A stretch of 64,000 nucleotides of DNA from Nocardioides ferulae (GCF_003660455.1 NZ_QZVR01000020.1:1-64000); one strand, 5' to 3'. Positions 42,436 through 51,163 are shown, counted from the stretch's first letter. Numbers and translations: made by a program. Notes: a model not told the origin generated them from the sequence alone.

Positions 42436-44340
42436 ATGTGGCGGCTGGCTCGCTCCAACCTCGCCGCGCACCGCGGCTCACTCACCGGCACGGTCGTCGT
42501 CCTGGCTCTCGCCGCGGCGCTGCTGTCGGCCTCGGGTGTCCTCGTCGAGTCCGGCGTGCGGGCCGAGACCGGCCCGACCGGCCCGGGCGCCGCTGACGGC
42601 GGCGCCCTGACCGCCCTCGCCAGCTCGTTCATCGGGACCACCGTCCTCGTGGTCGTGCTCGTCGTGGCCGCCACGGTGACCCTCGCCATGCGGCCTCGCC
42701 GGCGCGACCTGGCGCTGCTGCGGGCGGTGGGCGCGACCTCGCGTCAGGTGCGCCGGATGGTCACCGCCGAGCTGCTCCTGCTCACCGTGGTGGTCGCGCC
42801 GCTGGGCGCCCTGCCCGGGTTGTGGGCCGCACGGCTCGCGACGCCTCTCCTGGTGGACGCCGGGATGGTCCCGGACGACTTCACGCTGACGCTCTCCCCA
42901 CTGCCCGCCCTCGGCGCCGTCGCGCTGCTCGTGCCGGTCGCCGTCGGCGCCGCGCACCTCGCGGTCCGCGAGACGCTCCGGTCTTCCCCGACGTCCGCGC
43001 TGGGCTCGACGCTGGTCGAGCCGGCCGGCCTCGGTCGGGTACGCCGGGTCCTGGCGCTGGTCACGGCCGTCACGGGCGTCGTCGTCGCTGGCACCCCGCT
43101 GGTGGTGCCCGGCGCGGTCGGCGGCGCAGGCGCCGCCACCTCCGGCCTCCTGTTGGTGGGCGCCGCCGCCCTGGCCGGGCCGGCGCTCGTGGCGTGGACG
43201 TTCGGCCTCTCCGCACGCGACCACGTCGGCGCCCGCCCCGTCCGGCACCTGGCCCGGGCGAACACCCGGGGCTTCTCGCGCCGGCTCAGTGCCGTCGTGG
43301 TGCCCCTGGCCGCGGTCGTCGCGGTGGGGACCATCCAGACCAGCACCGGCGACGCGGTCCAGGAGGCCGCGGGCCAGCAGTTGCGCGACGGCCTCCACGC
43401 CGACCTCGTGGTCACCGCCGCCGACGGTCTGAGCGCAGATCAGGTCGCCCGGATCGAGGCCGACCCGGCCGTCGACGAGGCGACCCCGCTGAGCTCGCTG
43501 ACCGTCCGGGTCCGCACCGACGAGGAGGAGATCGGTGCGCTCGAGGGGCTCTCGTGGGAGACCGGCCCGATGCGGGTGCTGCCCGCCGGTGGCGCCGCGG
43601 CGTACGACCCCGGCCTGGTCGACGGCTCGCTGGACGCCCTGGAGGACCCGGACACCGTCGCGGTGAGCACCGACGCCCGGCTGCTCAACGGCGCCGGCCT
43701 CGGCGAGAGCGTCACCGTGCGCCTCGGCGACGGCGAGACCACCGAGCTGCGCGTGGTCGCGGTCTACGACCGCAGCCTCGGCTTCGGGGACTACACCCTC
43801 GGCGCGGCGACGCTGGCCGACCGGGGGCTCGAGCAGCCCGCCGACACCGTGCTGGTCACCTCGTCACGGCCCGATGTGCTCGCCGACCGGCTGGCGACCT
43901 CGGGCCACCAGGTGAGCACCGTCGCGGACTACATCGAGGCCGCCACCGCGACCAGCGCCGGCGAGCAGCGGCTCTCCGCCGCGCTGCTGCTCGCCCTGCT
44001 CGGGTTCTTGCTCGTCGGCGCCGCGAACGCGCTGGTGATGTTGACCGCCGGACGCCGCCCGGAGTGGCTGCTGCTCGGCCGCATCGGCGCCACCCGGCGC
44101 CAGCTGCTCCGGCTGGCGACGCTCGAGTCGCTGGTGACCGCCTCGGCCGCCGTCGCGATCGGCACCCTCTCGGTCGTCCCTGCCCTGCTCGGCGTCTCGT
44201 TCGGCCTGCTCGGCGCGCAGGTGCCCGCCGTCGACCTGACCACGTACGCCGCACTGGTCGCGGTCGTGGTCCTGGTCAGCCTCGCCAGCACCGTCCCGAC
44301 GGTCGCCGCCCGGCTCGGGCGCAGCCGCGTCCCCGCCTGA
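42436..44340 (+). CDS. FtsX-like ABC transporter permease
   Basis: A 634-residue permease. An N-terminal segment is followed by an extracellular stretch and two FtsX repeats, each with three hydrophobic segments (about 60-260 and 540-630). A large extracytoplasmic domain lies between them (about 310-510, acidic, with SADQVARIEADPAVDEA). RPRRRDLALLRAVGATSRQVRRMV and RPEWLLLGRIGATRRQLLRLATLES are the coupling helices of this family. An alternative GTG at 42427 would overlap the ATPase end. It partners with the ATPase just upstream. Confidence 0.92.
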   Translation: MWRLARSNLAAHRGSLTGTVVVLALAAALLSASGVLVESGVRAETGPTGPGAADGGALTALASSFIGTTVLVVVLVVAATVTLAMRPRRRDLALLRAVGATSRQVRRMVTAELLLLTVVVAPLGALPGLWAARLATPLLVDAGMVPDDFTLTLSPLPALGAVALLVPVAVGAAHLAVRETLRSSPTSALGSTLVEPAGLGRVRRVLALVTAVTGVVVAGTPLVVPGAVGGAGAATSGLLLVGAAALAGPALVAWTFGLSARDHVGARPVRHLARANTRGFSRRLSAVVVPLAAVVAVGTIQTSTGDAVQEAAGQQLRDGLHADLVVTAADGLSADQVARIEADPAVDEATPLSSLTVRVRTDEEEIGALEGLSWETGPMRVLPAGGAAAYDPGLVDGSLDALEDPDTVAVSTDARLLNGAGLGESVTVRLGDGETTELRVVAVYDRSLGFGDYTLGAATLADRGLEQPADTVLVTSSRPDVLADRLATSGHQVSTVADYIEAATATSAGEQRLSAALLLALLGFLLVGAANALVMLTAGRRPEWLLLGRIGATRRQLLRLATLESLVTASAAVAIGTLSVVPALLGVSFGLLGAQVPAVDLTTYAALVAVVVLVSLASTVPTVAARLGRSRVPA

Positions 44341-44365
44341 CCGGTGGTCGAGCCTGCCGAGACCC
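44341..44365 (+). repeat. Interspersed GGTGGTCGAGC repeat, copy 3
   Basis: Identical over 25 bases to the copy at 9231-9255. It starts at the base after the FtsX stop codon and fills half of the gap to the serine hydrolase gene. Confidence 0.85.
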
Positions 44366-44391
44366 CCACCCCGACTATCGAGGAACACACC

Positions 44392-45615
44392 ATGTCCCTG
44401 CGCCCCACCACCTCACTCGCCCTGACCGCCCTGACCCTGGCCCTCCCCCTCGCCCTGACCGCGGCGACCAGTGGAGTCCAGGCGGCCACGCCCACCGGAG
44501 CCCGGACCTCACAGACCGCGAAGCCGGACGACCCAGCCAACGCAGACAAGCCGGACAAGGCCGCCGCCGCGATCCAGCGCAGCCTCGACCGCCTGGTCAA
44601 CCGTTCGGGATTCCCCGGGGCGGCCGCCACCGTCCGCGGCAGCGACGGGAAGGTCCGCACCTACCGCGCCGGCGTCGGCGACCTCGAGACCGGCGAGCCC
44701 ATCGCCCGCGACGCGCGGGTCCGGATCGCCAGCAACACCAAGACGTTCACCGCCACCGTGGTCCTCCAGCTCGCCGCCGAGGGGGAGGTCGCCCTCGGCG
44801 AGCCCGTGGAGACCTACCTGCCCGGCGTCGTCCGCGGCCACGGCAACGACGGGCGGCGGATCACCGTGCGCCAGCTGCTGCGGCAGACCAGCGGGCTCCC
44901 CGACTACGACAGCCTGGTCATCGACGCGGGCGGCACGCTGCGCTCGGTCATCCACCAGTACTACGAGCCGTACGAGCTCGTCGACGCCGCGCTCGCCGAG
45001 AGGCGACGGTTCGCGCCCGGCTCGGACTGGGAGTACAGCAACACCAACTACGTGCTGCTCGGCCTGCTCGTGCAGCGGGTCACCGGCCGGCCGATCGGCG
45101 AGGAGGTGGAGCGCCGGATCATCGAGCCGCTCGGCCTGGACGACACCTACTGGCCGCACGAGGGCGAGCAGCGGATCCGCGGCACCCACCCGCGCGGCTA
45201 TCTCGCCGACGAGCCCGGCGGTGAGTGGCACGACGTCACCCGACTGGACCCCGCCATGGGCTGGGCCGCCGGTCAGCTGATCGGCACGCCACGCGACCTG
45301 GGCCGCTTCATGGAGGGTCTGCTCGGAGGAGAGCTGCTCCCGCCGGAGCAGCTGCGGGAGATGAAGCGGACCGTGAAGGCGCCGCACTTCGACGCGGAGC
45401 CGGGCTGGCGCTACGGCCTGGGGCTGGCCCGCCACCGGCTCGACTGCGGCGTCGTCGGCTGGGGTCACGGCGGCGACATCCAGGGCTTCGAGACCCGCAA
45501 CCTGGTCACCGCGGACGGGCGCTGGACCGTGGTCGCGGTGAACGCGCTGCCCACGGACCTGGAGATGGTGGCCGCGGTCAGCCGGGCGGTCGAGACCGCG
45601 ATCTGCCGCTCCTGA
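44392..45615 (+). CDS. Secreted beta-lactamase-fold serine hydrolase (DD-carboxypeptidase-like)
   Basis: A 407-residue protein with a Sec signal (basic start, LALTALTLALPLALTAA core, cleavage near AQA-like VQAA). The class C hydrolase domain has SNTK (ASNTKTF), YSN (WEYSNTNYVLLG) and HGGD motifs. The wording is nearest to D-alanyl-D-alanine carboxypeptidase or esterase homologs (R61-like). It is not close to the two intracellular peptidases of the salvage operon. It follows the exporter genes by 51 bases including a repeat copy. The substrate could be cell-wall peptides or esters. Confidence 0.88.
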   Translation: MSLRPTTSLALTALTLALPLALTAATSGVQAATPTGARTSQTAKPDDPANADKPDKAAAAIQRSLDRLVNRSGFPGAAATVRGSDGKVRTYRAGVGDLETGEPIARDARVRIASNTKTFTATVVLQLAAEGEVALGEPVETYLPGVVRGHGNDGRRITVRQLLRQTSGLPDYDSLVIDAGGTLRSVIHQYYEPYELVDAALAERRRFAPGSDWEYSNTNYVLLGLLVQRVTGRPIGEEVERRIIEPLGLDDTYWPHEGEQRIRGTHPRGYLADEPGGEWHDVTRLDPAMGWAAGQLIGTPRDLGRFMEGLLGGELLPPEQLREMKRTVKAPHFDAEPGWRYGLGLARHRLDCGVVGWGHGGDIQGFETRNLVTADGRWTVVAVNALPTDLEMVAAVSRAVETAICRS

Positions 45616-45651
45616 CTGCTGTGGCGCGCGACGCGGCCGTCCTGCTATCCA

Positions 45652-45657
45652 TAGCCT
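45652..45657 (+). promoter_or_regulatory. -10 box before the SnoaL-like gene
   Basis: TAGCCT lies 28 bases before the ATG at 45686 and 4 bases before an in-frame GTG at 45662. The AGAGGA ribosome site favours the ATG. Confidence 0.4.
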
Positions 45658-45685
45658 GCCCGTGCAGCCCGACCAGAGGATCGCG

Positions 45686-46090
45686 ATGACGACGCAGCCC
45701 ACCGAGACCGACCCGTTCACGGCCTTCCGGGCGGCGGTGGAGAGCCGCGACATGGCGGGTGCCGCGTCGCTGTTCGCCGAGGACGCGACCTTCTGGTCCC
45801 CGGTCGTGCACCAGCCCTACGTGGGCCGCGACGCGATCGCGCTCATCCTCAGTGGCGTCGCGCAGGTCTTCGAGGACTTCCGCTACACCGCCTCGTACGC
45901 CGACGACTCGGGCGACGACGGCACCGAGGGGCACGTGCTGGCCTTCACCACCCGGGTCGGCGACCGCGAGCTGCAGGGTGTCGACATCCTGCGCAGCTCC
46001 GGCGGGCGGCTCACCGAGCTCACCGTGATGGTCCGGCCCTACTCTGCCGCGACCGCCCTTCGGGAGCGGATGGCCGCACTGCTCGCGTAG
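45686..46090 (+). CDS. SnoaL/NTF2-like protein
   Basis: A 134-residue protein of the NTF2-like cone fold: FRAAVESRDMAGAASLFAEDATFWSPVVHQPYVGRDAI then ILSGVAQVFEDFRY, typical of SnoaL-like polyketide-cyclase relatives. Such proteins are small isomerases, hydrolases or ligand binders with varied functions; the residues needed for cyclase activity cannot be assigned here. An AGAGGA site precedes the ATG. It is monocistronic or paired with the wHTH gene 39 bases downstream, which has its own promoter. Confidence 0.75.
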   Translation: MTTQPTETDPFTAFRAAVESRDMAGAASLFAEDATFWSPVVHQPYVGRDAIALILSGVAQVFEDFRYTASYADDSGDDGTEGHVLAFTTRVGDRELQGVDILRSSGGRLTELTVMVRPYSAATALRERMAALLA

Positions 46091-46116
46091 CACCCAAGCC
46101 CGAAGGTGACTTCGCG

Positions 46117-46122
46117 TAGCCT
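46117..46122 (+). promoter_or_regulatory. -10 box of the wHTH gene (leaderless)
   Basis: TAGCCT lies 7 bases before the ATG at 46130, with no Shine-Dalgarno. Confidence 0.5.
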
Positions 46123-46129
46123 GCTTCGC

Positions 46130-46429
46130 ATGAGCGGGTCGGGGTGGATGTTCCTGTCCAACCACGGTCACGTGCTGGTGGCGCTGGCCCGCGACCCCGG
46201 CGCCCGGATGCGCGACGTGGCCGACGCGGTCGGGATCACCGAGCGGGCGGTCCAGCAGATCGTGCGCGACCTCTCCGAGCAGGGCTACCTGCACAAGGAG
46301 AAGGTCGGCCGCCGCAACCGCTACGCGGTGGTCCGCGGCGCAACCTTCCGGCACGAGCTGGAGGCCGGGGTCACGCTCGGTGACTTCCTCGATCTGGTCG
46401 TGCCGGAGGGGCGCCGCGGCACCCCCTAG
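46130..46429 (+). CDS. Winged-helix DNA-binding protein
   Basis: A 99-residue protein with an ArsR/MarR/IclR-type winged helix: VLVALARDPGARMRDVADAVGITERAVQQIVRDLSEQGYL, then the basic wing EKVGRRNRYAV. A short C-terminal helix follows. No ligand domain is present. The stop TAG and the stop of the convergent TerC gene share the palindrome CTAG. Targets are unknown. Confidence 0.8.
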   Translation: MSGSGWMFLSNHGHVLVALARDPGARMRDVADAVGITERAVQQIVRDLSEQGYLHKEKVGRRNRYAVVRGATFRHELEAGVTLGDFLDLVVPEGRRGTP

Positions 46430-47376
46430 CTCCCGACGGCGACCTCGTCGCCCTCGACCGCGGGCGCTTGGTCCCGGGTGGCCCGCAGGCTGGCCACCAC
46501 GGCGATGGCGATGCTGGCGGCGATCACGCTCAGTGACAGCCAGATCGGGACCTTGTAGACGTCGAGCAGCAGCATCTTGACCCCGACGAAGACCAGGATC
46601 GCGGCCAGGCCCGCCTTGAGGTGGACGAAGCGGTGGATCAGGTCCGCGAGCAGGAAGTACATCGCCCGCAGCCCGAGGATCGCGAACGCGTTGCTGGTGA
46701 AGACCAGGAACGGCTCCTGGGTGACGGCGAAGATCGCGGGGATCGAGTCGACGGCGAAGATGATGTCGGTGGTCTCCACCAGGACCAGCACGGTGAACAG
46801 CGGGGTGGCCACCCACGTGCCAGCCTTCTTCACCCAGAACTTCTGCCCGTGGAACTCGTCGGTGCTGGGCACCCAGCGCCGGACCAGCCGCAGCACCGGG
46901 TTGCGGGAGGGGTCCATCTCGTCGTCGCGGTGGCGGAACATCTTCCAGCCGGTGAACACCAGGAACGCGCCGAAGAGGTAGAGGACCCAGGCGAAGTTCT
47001 CGATCAGCACCGCACCGCCGGCGATGAAGATCGCCCGGAACACCAGCGCGCCGAGGACGCCGTAGAACAGCACCCGGTGCTGGTACTCCCGGGGGACCGC
47101 GAAGTAGGTGAAGATCAGCGCGAAGACGAAGACGTTGTCGACCGCGAGCGACTTCTCGATCAGGTAGCCGGCGTAGTACTCGCCGCCGGCCTGGGCGCCG
47201 TACGCCCACCAGACGACGCCGCCGAAGGCCAGCCCCAGCGTGACCCACACCGCCGACCAGACCGCCGCCTCGCGGACCGAGACGACGTGGGCGTCGCGGT
47301 GGGCGAAAAGGTCGACGGCCAGCATGACGAGGATGACGGCGAGCACCGCGACCCACGCCCAGAACGGAACATCCAT
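46426..47376 (-). CDS. TerC-family integral membrane protein (Alx-like)
   Basis: A 316-residue protein with eight to nine hydrophobic segments. It has TerC signatures: AYLIEKSLAVDNVFVFALIF-like (GYLIEKSLAVDNVFVFA) in the first repeat and VETTDIIFAVDSIPAIFAV in the second, with the acidic residues thought to bind metal. Family members, including E. coli Alx, are linked to manganese export and metalation of exported proteins. GGAGGTGC precedes the ATG at 47376. The leader contains a probable yybP-ykoY manganese riboswitch, supporting a Mn2+ role. Confidence 0.93.
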   Translation of the reverse strand: MDVPFWAWVAVLAVILVMLAVDLFAHRDAHVVSVREAAVWSAVWVTLGLAFGGVVWWAYGAQAGGEYYAGYLIEKSLAVDNVFVFALIFTYFAVPREYQHRVLFYGVLGALVFRAIFIAGGAVLIENFAWVLYLFGAFLVFTGWKMFRHRDDEMDPSRNPVLRLVRRWVPSTDEFHGQKFWVKKAGTWVATPLFTVLVLVETTDIIFAVDSIPAIFAVTQEPFLVFTSNAFAILGLRAMYFLLADLIHRFVHLKAGLAAILVFVGVKMLLLDVYKVPIWLSLSVIAASIAIAVVASLRATRDQAPAVEGDEVAVGS

Positions 47377-47410
47377 GACCAGCACCTCCAGCGTCCGCAC
47401 GCGGCGGACC

Positions 47411-47520
47411 GTTGGAGGTCTCCCCCGCCTGCCGGCCGGAGCCGGGAGGCTGACGCACCGGGCCGGGCAGGGCCGGCCGGACTGACGGTGACGTCACGAG
47501 CGGGGTACTCCCCTCGTGCG
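47411..47520 (-). ncRNA. Probable yybP-ykoY manganese riboswitch
   Basis: On the minus strand the leader holds GAGGGGAGTACCCC near its 5' end and GGCGGGGGAGACCTCC near its 3' end, the two conserved internal-loop segments of yybP-ykoY aptamers, with GC-rich helices between them. It lies between a predicted promoter and TerC, a common target of this riboswitch class. Full base pairing was not computed. Confidence 0.72.
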
Positions 47521-47524
47521 CTTG

Positions 47525-47554
47525 ATTATTCACGAATCACAGTTCGCTTTTCAA
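47525..47554 (-). promoter_or_regulatory. Promoter of the riboswitch-TerC unit
   Basis: TTGAAA (47549-47554) and AATAAT (47525-47530), 18 bases apart on the minus strand, stand in an unusually AT-rich patch. The predicted start at about 47517 coincides with the 5' end of the riboswitch. Confidence 0.7.
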
Positions 47555-47558
47555 GTTG

Positions 47559-48125
47559 CTAGGGACGGTACAGCTCGGACACCTGGACGACGCGGGCGCC
47601 GACGATCCACACGGCCACGCTCAGCTGCCGCCGTGTCGCGACGCTCACGAGCTCGGCGCAGGTCACCGGGTGGTCCCGGAGCGGCTCCCGGTACCCGACC
47701 CGGATGATGCCGCTGCACACGGTGCCGCGCGTGAGCACGAGCGGGCGGGCCGCGCCGTCCGGGACGTCGCGGTAGTCGTTGGAGAACGGGTACTCCTCCT
47801 GGTGGGCTCGGGCCCACGCCCGGCCTTCGGCGTCATTGCCCAACGTGCGGAACGGCCGCAGCACCAGCGCATCCGGCGTCCCGGCCAGCCAGCCGGTCTC
47901 GGGCACCGCGTCGGGGCATCCGGCCCGCCGCCGCGGGAAGCCGCCGCCGGGGTCGCACGGCAGCCGCTGCTCGAGCGAGGTCGGCGGAGGCGGCGTGGAC
48001 GCGGACGCGGCCGGTGCCACCGGGCGCGCGCCTGGCTCGGGGTCCATGGCCTCGCTGCAGCCTCCCAGCACGGAGGCGGCGACGCCCACCCCCACCCCCC
48101 ACCCGACCAGCCGCCGGCACCTCAT
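47559..48125 (-). CDS. Hypothetical lipoprotein, 188 aa
   Basis: The signal peptide ends in a lipobox (SVLGGC, Cys about 23) and is followed by a Pro/Ala/Ser-rich linker. The mature part has a repeated-Cys pattern (LPCDPGGG, AGCPDAV, GTVCSGI, PVTCAEL) suggesting two disulfides. No known domain is recognised. Its end lies against the TerC promoter, so TerC transcription begins just beyond its stop. Expected location: outer face of the cytoplasmic membrane. Confidence 0.7.
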   Translation of the reverse strand: MRCRRLVGWGVGVGVAASVLGGCSEAMDPEPGARPVAPAASASTPPPPTSLEQRLPCDPGGGFPRRRAGCPDAVPETGWLAGTPDALVLRPFRTLGNDAEGRAWARAHQEEYPFSNDYRDVPDGAARPLVLTRGTVCSGIIRVGYREPLRDHPVTCAELVSVATRRQLSVAVWIVGARVVQVSELYRP

Positions 48126-48179
48126 GCCGGTGGGACGCCCGCAGCAGCCCGAAAGTTCAGGTAGTGGGTCCGGTCAGGC

Positions 48180-49391
48180 TCAGCCCCGTCGGTTCAGCAT
48201 CTCCTCGACGACGTGCTCGGCGATCGCCAGGCTCGAGGTGGCCGCCGGCGAGGGGGCGTTGCGGACGGCGGTGACGCCGTCGGCGTGGGTGATCCGGAAG
48301 TCGTCGACGAGGGTGCCGTCGCGCTCGACCGCCTGGGCGCGCACGCCAGCGCCGCCGCGGACGACGTCGGTGGCGCCGATCGCGGGCACGTAGCGCTGGG
48401 CCGCGCGCATGTAGGCCCTCACCGACACCGACCCGCGCACCTCGGCGATGCCGGTGCGCCAGTTGCCGCGGGCCAGGTGCCAGGCTCCGGGCCAGGTCGC
48501 GATGTCGCGGACGTCGCGCCAGGACAGGTCGCTGCGCCGGTAGCCCTCGCGGTGCAGCGCCAGCACGGCGTTCGGGCCGACCTCGAGGCCGCCGCCGACC
48601 CGGCGCGTGTAGTGCACGCCGAGGAACGGGTAGCGCGGGTCGGGCACCGGATAGACCATGCCGCGCACCAGCTCCTCCTTGGCGGCGTGGACCCGCATGT
48701 ACTCGCCACGGAACGGGATGATCCGCGGCCCGTCCCGGCCGTCGACGAGCCGGGCCAGCCGGTCGGCCTGCAGCCCGCCGCAGAGCACCAGCCTGTCCAC
48801 GGCGTACCGCTCGTCGCCGGTGCACACGACCACACGCCCACGCTCGCGGGTCAGGCCGGTGACCTCGGCGCCCAGCAGCACCTCTCCCCCGGCAGCGCGC
48901 ACGTCGGCAGCCAGCGCCTCGGCGATCGCGACGTAGTCGGTGATCGCGGTGGCGGGCGAGTGCAGCGCGGCCAGCCCGGCGGCGTGCGGCTCGAGCTCGC
49001 GGATGCCGGCGGCGTCGACGCGCCGCAGCCCGGGCACGCCGTTCTCGGTGGCGGTCCGCTGCAGGGCGTCGAGGCGGCCGAGCTCGTCGGCGTCCACCGC
49101 GACCACGAGCTTGCCGCACTCGTCGTACGCGATGCCGTGCTCGGCGCAGTAGTCCCTCAGCAGGTGCCGGCCGCGGGTGCACAGGGTGGCCTTGAGGCTG
49201 CCGGGCCGGTAGTAGATGCCGGCATGCACGACGCCGGAGTTGTGGCCGGTCTGATGGGCGGCGACGCGGTCCTCCTTCTCGAGGACGACGACGCGGGTGC
49301 CCGGCCTCCGCCTGGTCAGCTCGCGGGCGACGGCGAGCCCGACGATGCCGCCGCCGACGACGCCGATGGTCTCCCCACTCCCGGCCTGCAT
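48180..49391 (-). CDS. lhgO: L-2-hydroxyglutarate oxidase
   Basis: A 403-residue FAD enzyme. The dinucleotide motif IGVVGGGIVGLAVARELT is at about 9-26. HQTGHNSGVVHAGIYYRPGSLKA is the diagnostic LhgO stretch with the FAD-linked region. IPFRGEYMRV, YPVPDPRYPFLGVHYTRRV and ARAYM-like segments follow, all typical of LhgO/L2HGDH. The reaction oxidises L-2-hydroxyglutarate to 2-oxoglutarate, a metabolite-repair step. GGAGGA lies before the ATG. It is 22 bases downstream of a small helical protein gene on the same strand. Confidence 0.92.
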   Translation of the reverse strand: MQAGSGETIGVVGGGIVGLAVARELTRRRPGTRVVVLEKEDRVAAHQTGHNSGVVHAGIYYRPGSLKATLCTRGRHLLRDYCAEHGIAYDECGKLVVAVDADELGRLDALQRTATENGVPGLRRVDAAGIRELEPHAAGLAALHSPATAITDYVAIAEALAADVRAAGGEVLLGAEVTGLTRERGRVVVCTGDERYAVDRLVLCGGLQADRLARLVDGRDGPRIIPFRGEYMRVHAAKEELVRGMVYPVPDPRYPFLGVHYTRRVGGGLEVGPNAVLALHREGYRRSDLSWRDVRDIATWPGAWHLARGNWRTGIAEVRGSVSVRAYMRAAQRYVPAIGATDVVRGGAGVRAQAVERDGTLVDDFRITHADGVTAVRNAPSPAATSSLAIAEHVVEEMLNRRG

Positions 49392-49413
49392 CCGCTCCTC
49401 CTGCCGCCCGCGG

Positions 49414-49698
49414 TCAGCGCAGCTTCTCCTCCATGATCCGCCCCATCGCCTCGAAGTGGTCGGCGACCCGGCCCCACAGCTCGACGTTGCGCCGGCAGTT
49501 GTCGGCGGCCCCTTGGAAGAACGTGGCGAGCTCGGAGTCGTCGAGCTGCTCGAGCAGTGCGGTCTCCATGTCCGCCAGAGCGCTCACGTCGCGCAGGGCC
49601 TGGTTGGCCTCCATCACTCCGAACGCGTGGCTGCGGAACGCCTCCCGGTCGGGCGGCGGCAGGCGGTCGACGAAGGAGCCCTCGGAGGAGTCGGTCAT
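49414..49698 (-). CDS. Hypothetical helical protein, 94 aa
   Basis: An acidic, all-helical small protein (SFVDRLPPPDREAFRSH, ALLEQLDDSELATFFQG, NCRRNVELWGRVADHFEAM) without recognised family. It probably shares a transcript with LhgO, starting 22 bases upstream of that gene. The composition and codon bias look coding. Function unknown. Confidence 0.65.
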   Translation of the reverse strand: MTDSSEGSFVDRLPPPDREAFRSHAFGVMEANQALRDVSALADMETALLEQLDDSELATFFQGAADNCRRNVELWGRVADHFEAMGRIMEEKLR

Positions 49699-49774
49699 GC
49701 CTCGATCGTGCCTGGGCGGCCAACTCGGACGCCACCCAGGTGTGAGGGCCGCTGCCGGGGGAAGGGTGCCCGAT

Positions 49775-51163
49775 GTGCCCCGCCACCGTCCGGCCACGAG
49801 CGCACTCCCGTGCCTTATCGCCTGTCTCCTCGCTGTTGCGCTGTCCGCCTGCTCCGGCGACGACCGCGAAGGTGGTGCCCTGGGACCGGCCACCTCCATC
49901 GACGGGGTCGCCGCCGCCGAGTCGGTGCCCTACTCCGACGACCGGGAGGTCGACTATCTCCGGGTCACCCTCGAGGAGGGCTTGGACGACGGCGAGGTGC
50001 GCGCCACGGTCGCCGCCCTGCGGAAGAACCTCGACGAGGCCTACGAGTCCGGCGAGGGAAACCCCGACTCCCTCCAGGTGCTCTTCGACGGGTTCAGCGT
50101 CGACCTCTTCTCCCGGTCGGTGACCTCCCCGGACCCCAGGCTCGAACGCGCCCTGTGGCTGCGCGAGGACGGGCGGGCGACCTGGGCCGGCACGGGGCCG
50201 CACTTCCGGCCCAGCCACGATCTGGCCCGGTCCGACTCCGGCACCCTCGTCCTGGCGCCGGTGCGCGACGTCGCCGGCCTGGCCCTCGCCCTCGAGGACG
50301 CCGTGCCCTCCACGGAGGAGATCCGCGAGCCGCTCTTGGTCGGCTCTCCCGACGGCTCGATGCGGATCGAGTGGAGCAACGTCCGCGGCGCCCTCGACCA
50401 GGACGCCGTGCGCGCCTTCGTCGCTCTTCAGCGCCGGCTGCCGGGCACCGCGGGATGGTACGACGACACCGACGGCACCCTCGGCGTGCACCTCGCCGCC
50501 GACGACATCTCCTTCTCCCGGATGATCGCCGGCGGCCCGCGACTGCTTCGGTCGTTCGGGCCGCTCGAGCTGAGGGAGGTCGGCTGGGGGCCGCTGCGGG
50601 CACGCACCTTCGCCGACCTGCGCGAGCTCCACGAGGAGCTGGGCCCTGACCTCGATCGGCTGCTCGCGCTGCCCGGTGTGCTCGCCGTCCGCTCTGACGG
50701 GGTCGAGGTGGCCGACTACGACACCCTGGTCGCCGTACGCCGCATCGTCGACGGCCGCCCGGTGGCCCTGGTGCGGGAGCCGAACGACCTGATCGGCTTC
50801 GCCCCCGACCCGGTGGTGACAGTGAGCGCTGCCACCCCGCCCCGACTGACGCGCGCCTACCGGCTGATCGCCGGCATCGATGGCGTCCGGCAGCTCGACG
50901 ACACCCTCGTGCTCGAGCGTGGCATCAGCGACGCCGCCCTGACGCAGGTGCTCACCGAGGCCGCGCGCGTGGGCGTCGGGACGAACGGGATGACCGTGCA
51001 GGTCGGCGACCCGCCGATCCTGCGGACCAGCACCGCTCCGACGGTCGTGATCCTCACCGCCGACGGCTTCGAGCCACTGCCGGAGGAGTGGCCCGCCCCC
51101 GACCCCGCAGACGTCGAGCGGCTGACCGAGGCGTGGGCCGACGTGCGAGCCGACGTCGGCTGA
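49775..51163 (+). CDS. Hypothetical lipoprotein, 462 aa
   Basis: The N-terminal signal ends in a lipobox (AVALSAC, Cys about 26). The mature part is an acidic alpha/beta protein without recognised domain; segments such as REVDYLRVTLEEGLDDGEVRATVAAL and LELREVGWGPLRAR alternate helices and strands and may be repeated units. A GGGGGAAGGG site fits the GTG at 49775; an in-frame GTG at 49766 would overlap that site. It is followed after 80 bases by the metal ATPase gene, with no visible terminator. Confidence 0.7.
   Translation: MPRHRPATSALPCLIACLLAVALSACSGDDREGGALGPATSIDGVAAAESVPYSDDREVDYLRVTLEEGLDDGEVRATVAALRKNLDEAYESGEGNPDSLQVLFDGFSVDLFSRSVTSPDPRLERALWLREDGRATWAGTGPHFRPSHDLARSDSGTLVLAPVRDVAGLALALEDAVPSTEEIREPLLVGSPDGSMRIEWSNVRGALDQDAVRAFVALQRRLPGTAGWYDDTDGTLGVHLAADDISFSRMIAGGPRLLRSFGPLELREVGWGPLRARTFADLRELHEELGPDLDRLLALPGVLAVRSDGVEVADYDTLVAVRRIVDGRPVALVREPNDLIGFAPDPVVTVSAATPPRLTRAYRLIAGIDGVRQLDDTLVLERGISDAALTQVLTEAARVGVGTNGMTVQVGDPPILRTSTAPTVVILTADGFEPLPEEWPAPDPADVERLTEAWADVRADVG

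Noticed and set aside
39909-42689. 926-codon minus-strand ORF
   Set aside because: It is antisense to the kinase, regulator and ABC ATPase genes, all of which have clear motifs.
46426-46429. Convergent genes sharing the stop palindrome CTAG
   Set aside because: It is a neat overlap of two TAG stops, but such four-base convergent overlaps are common and need no special function.
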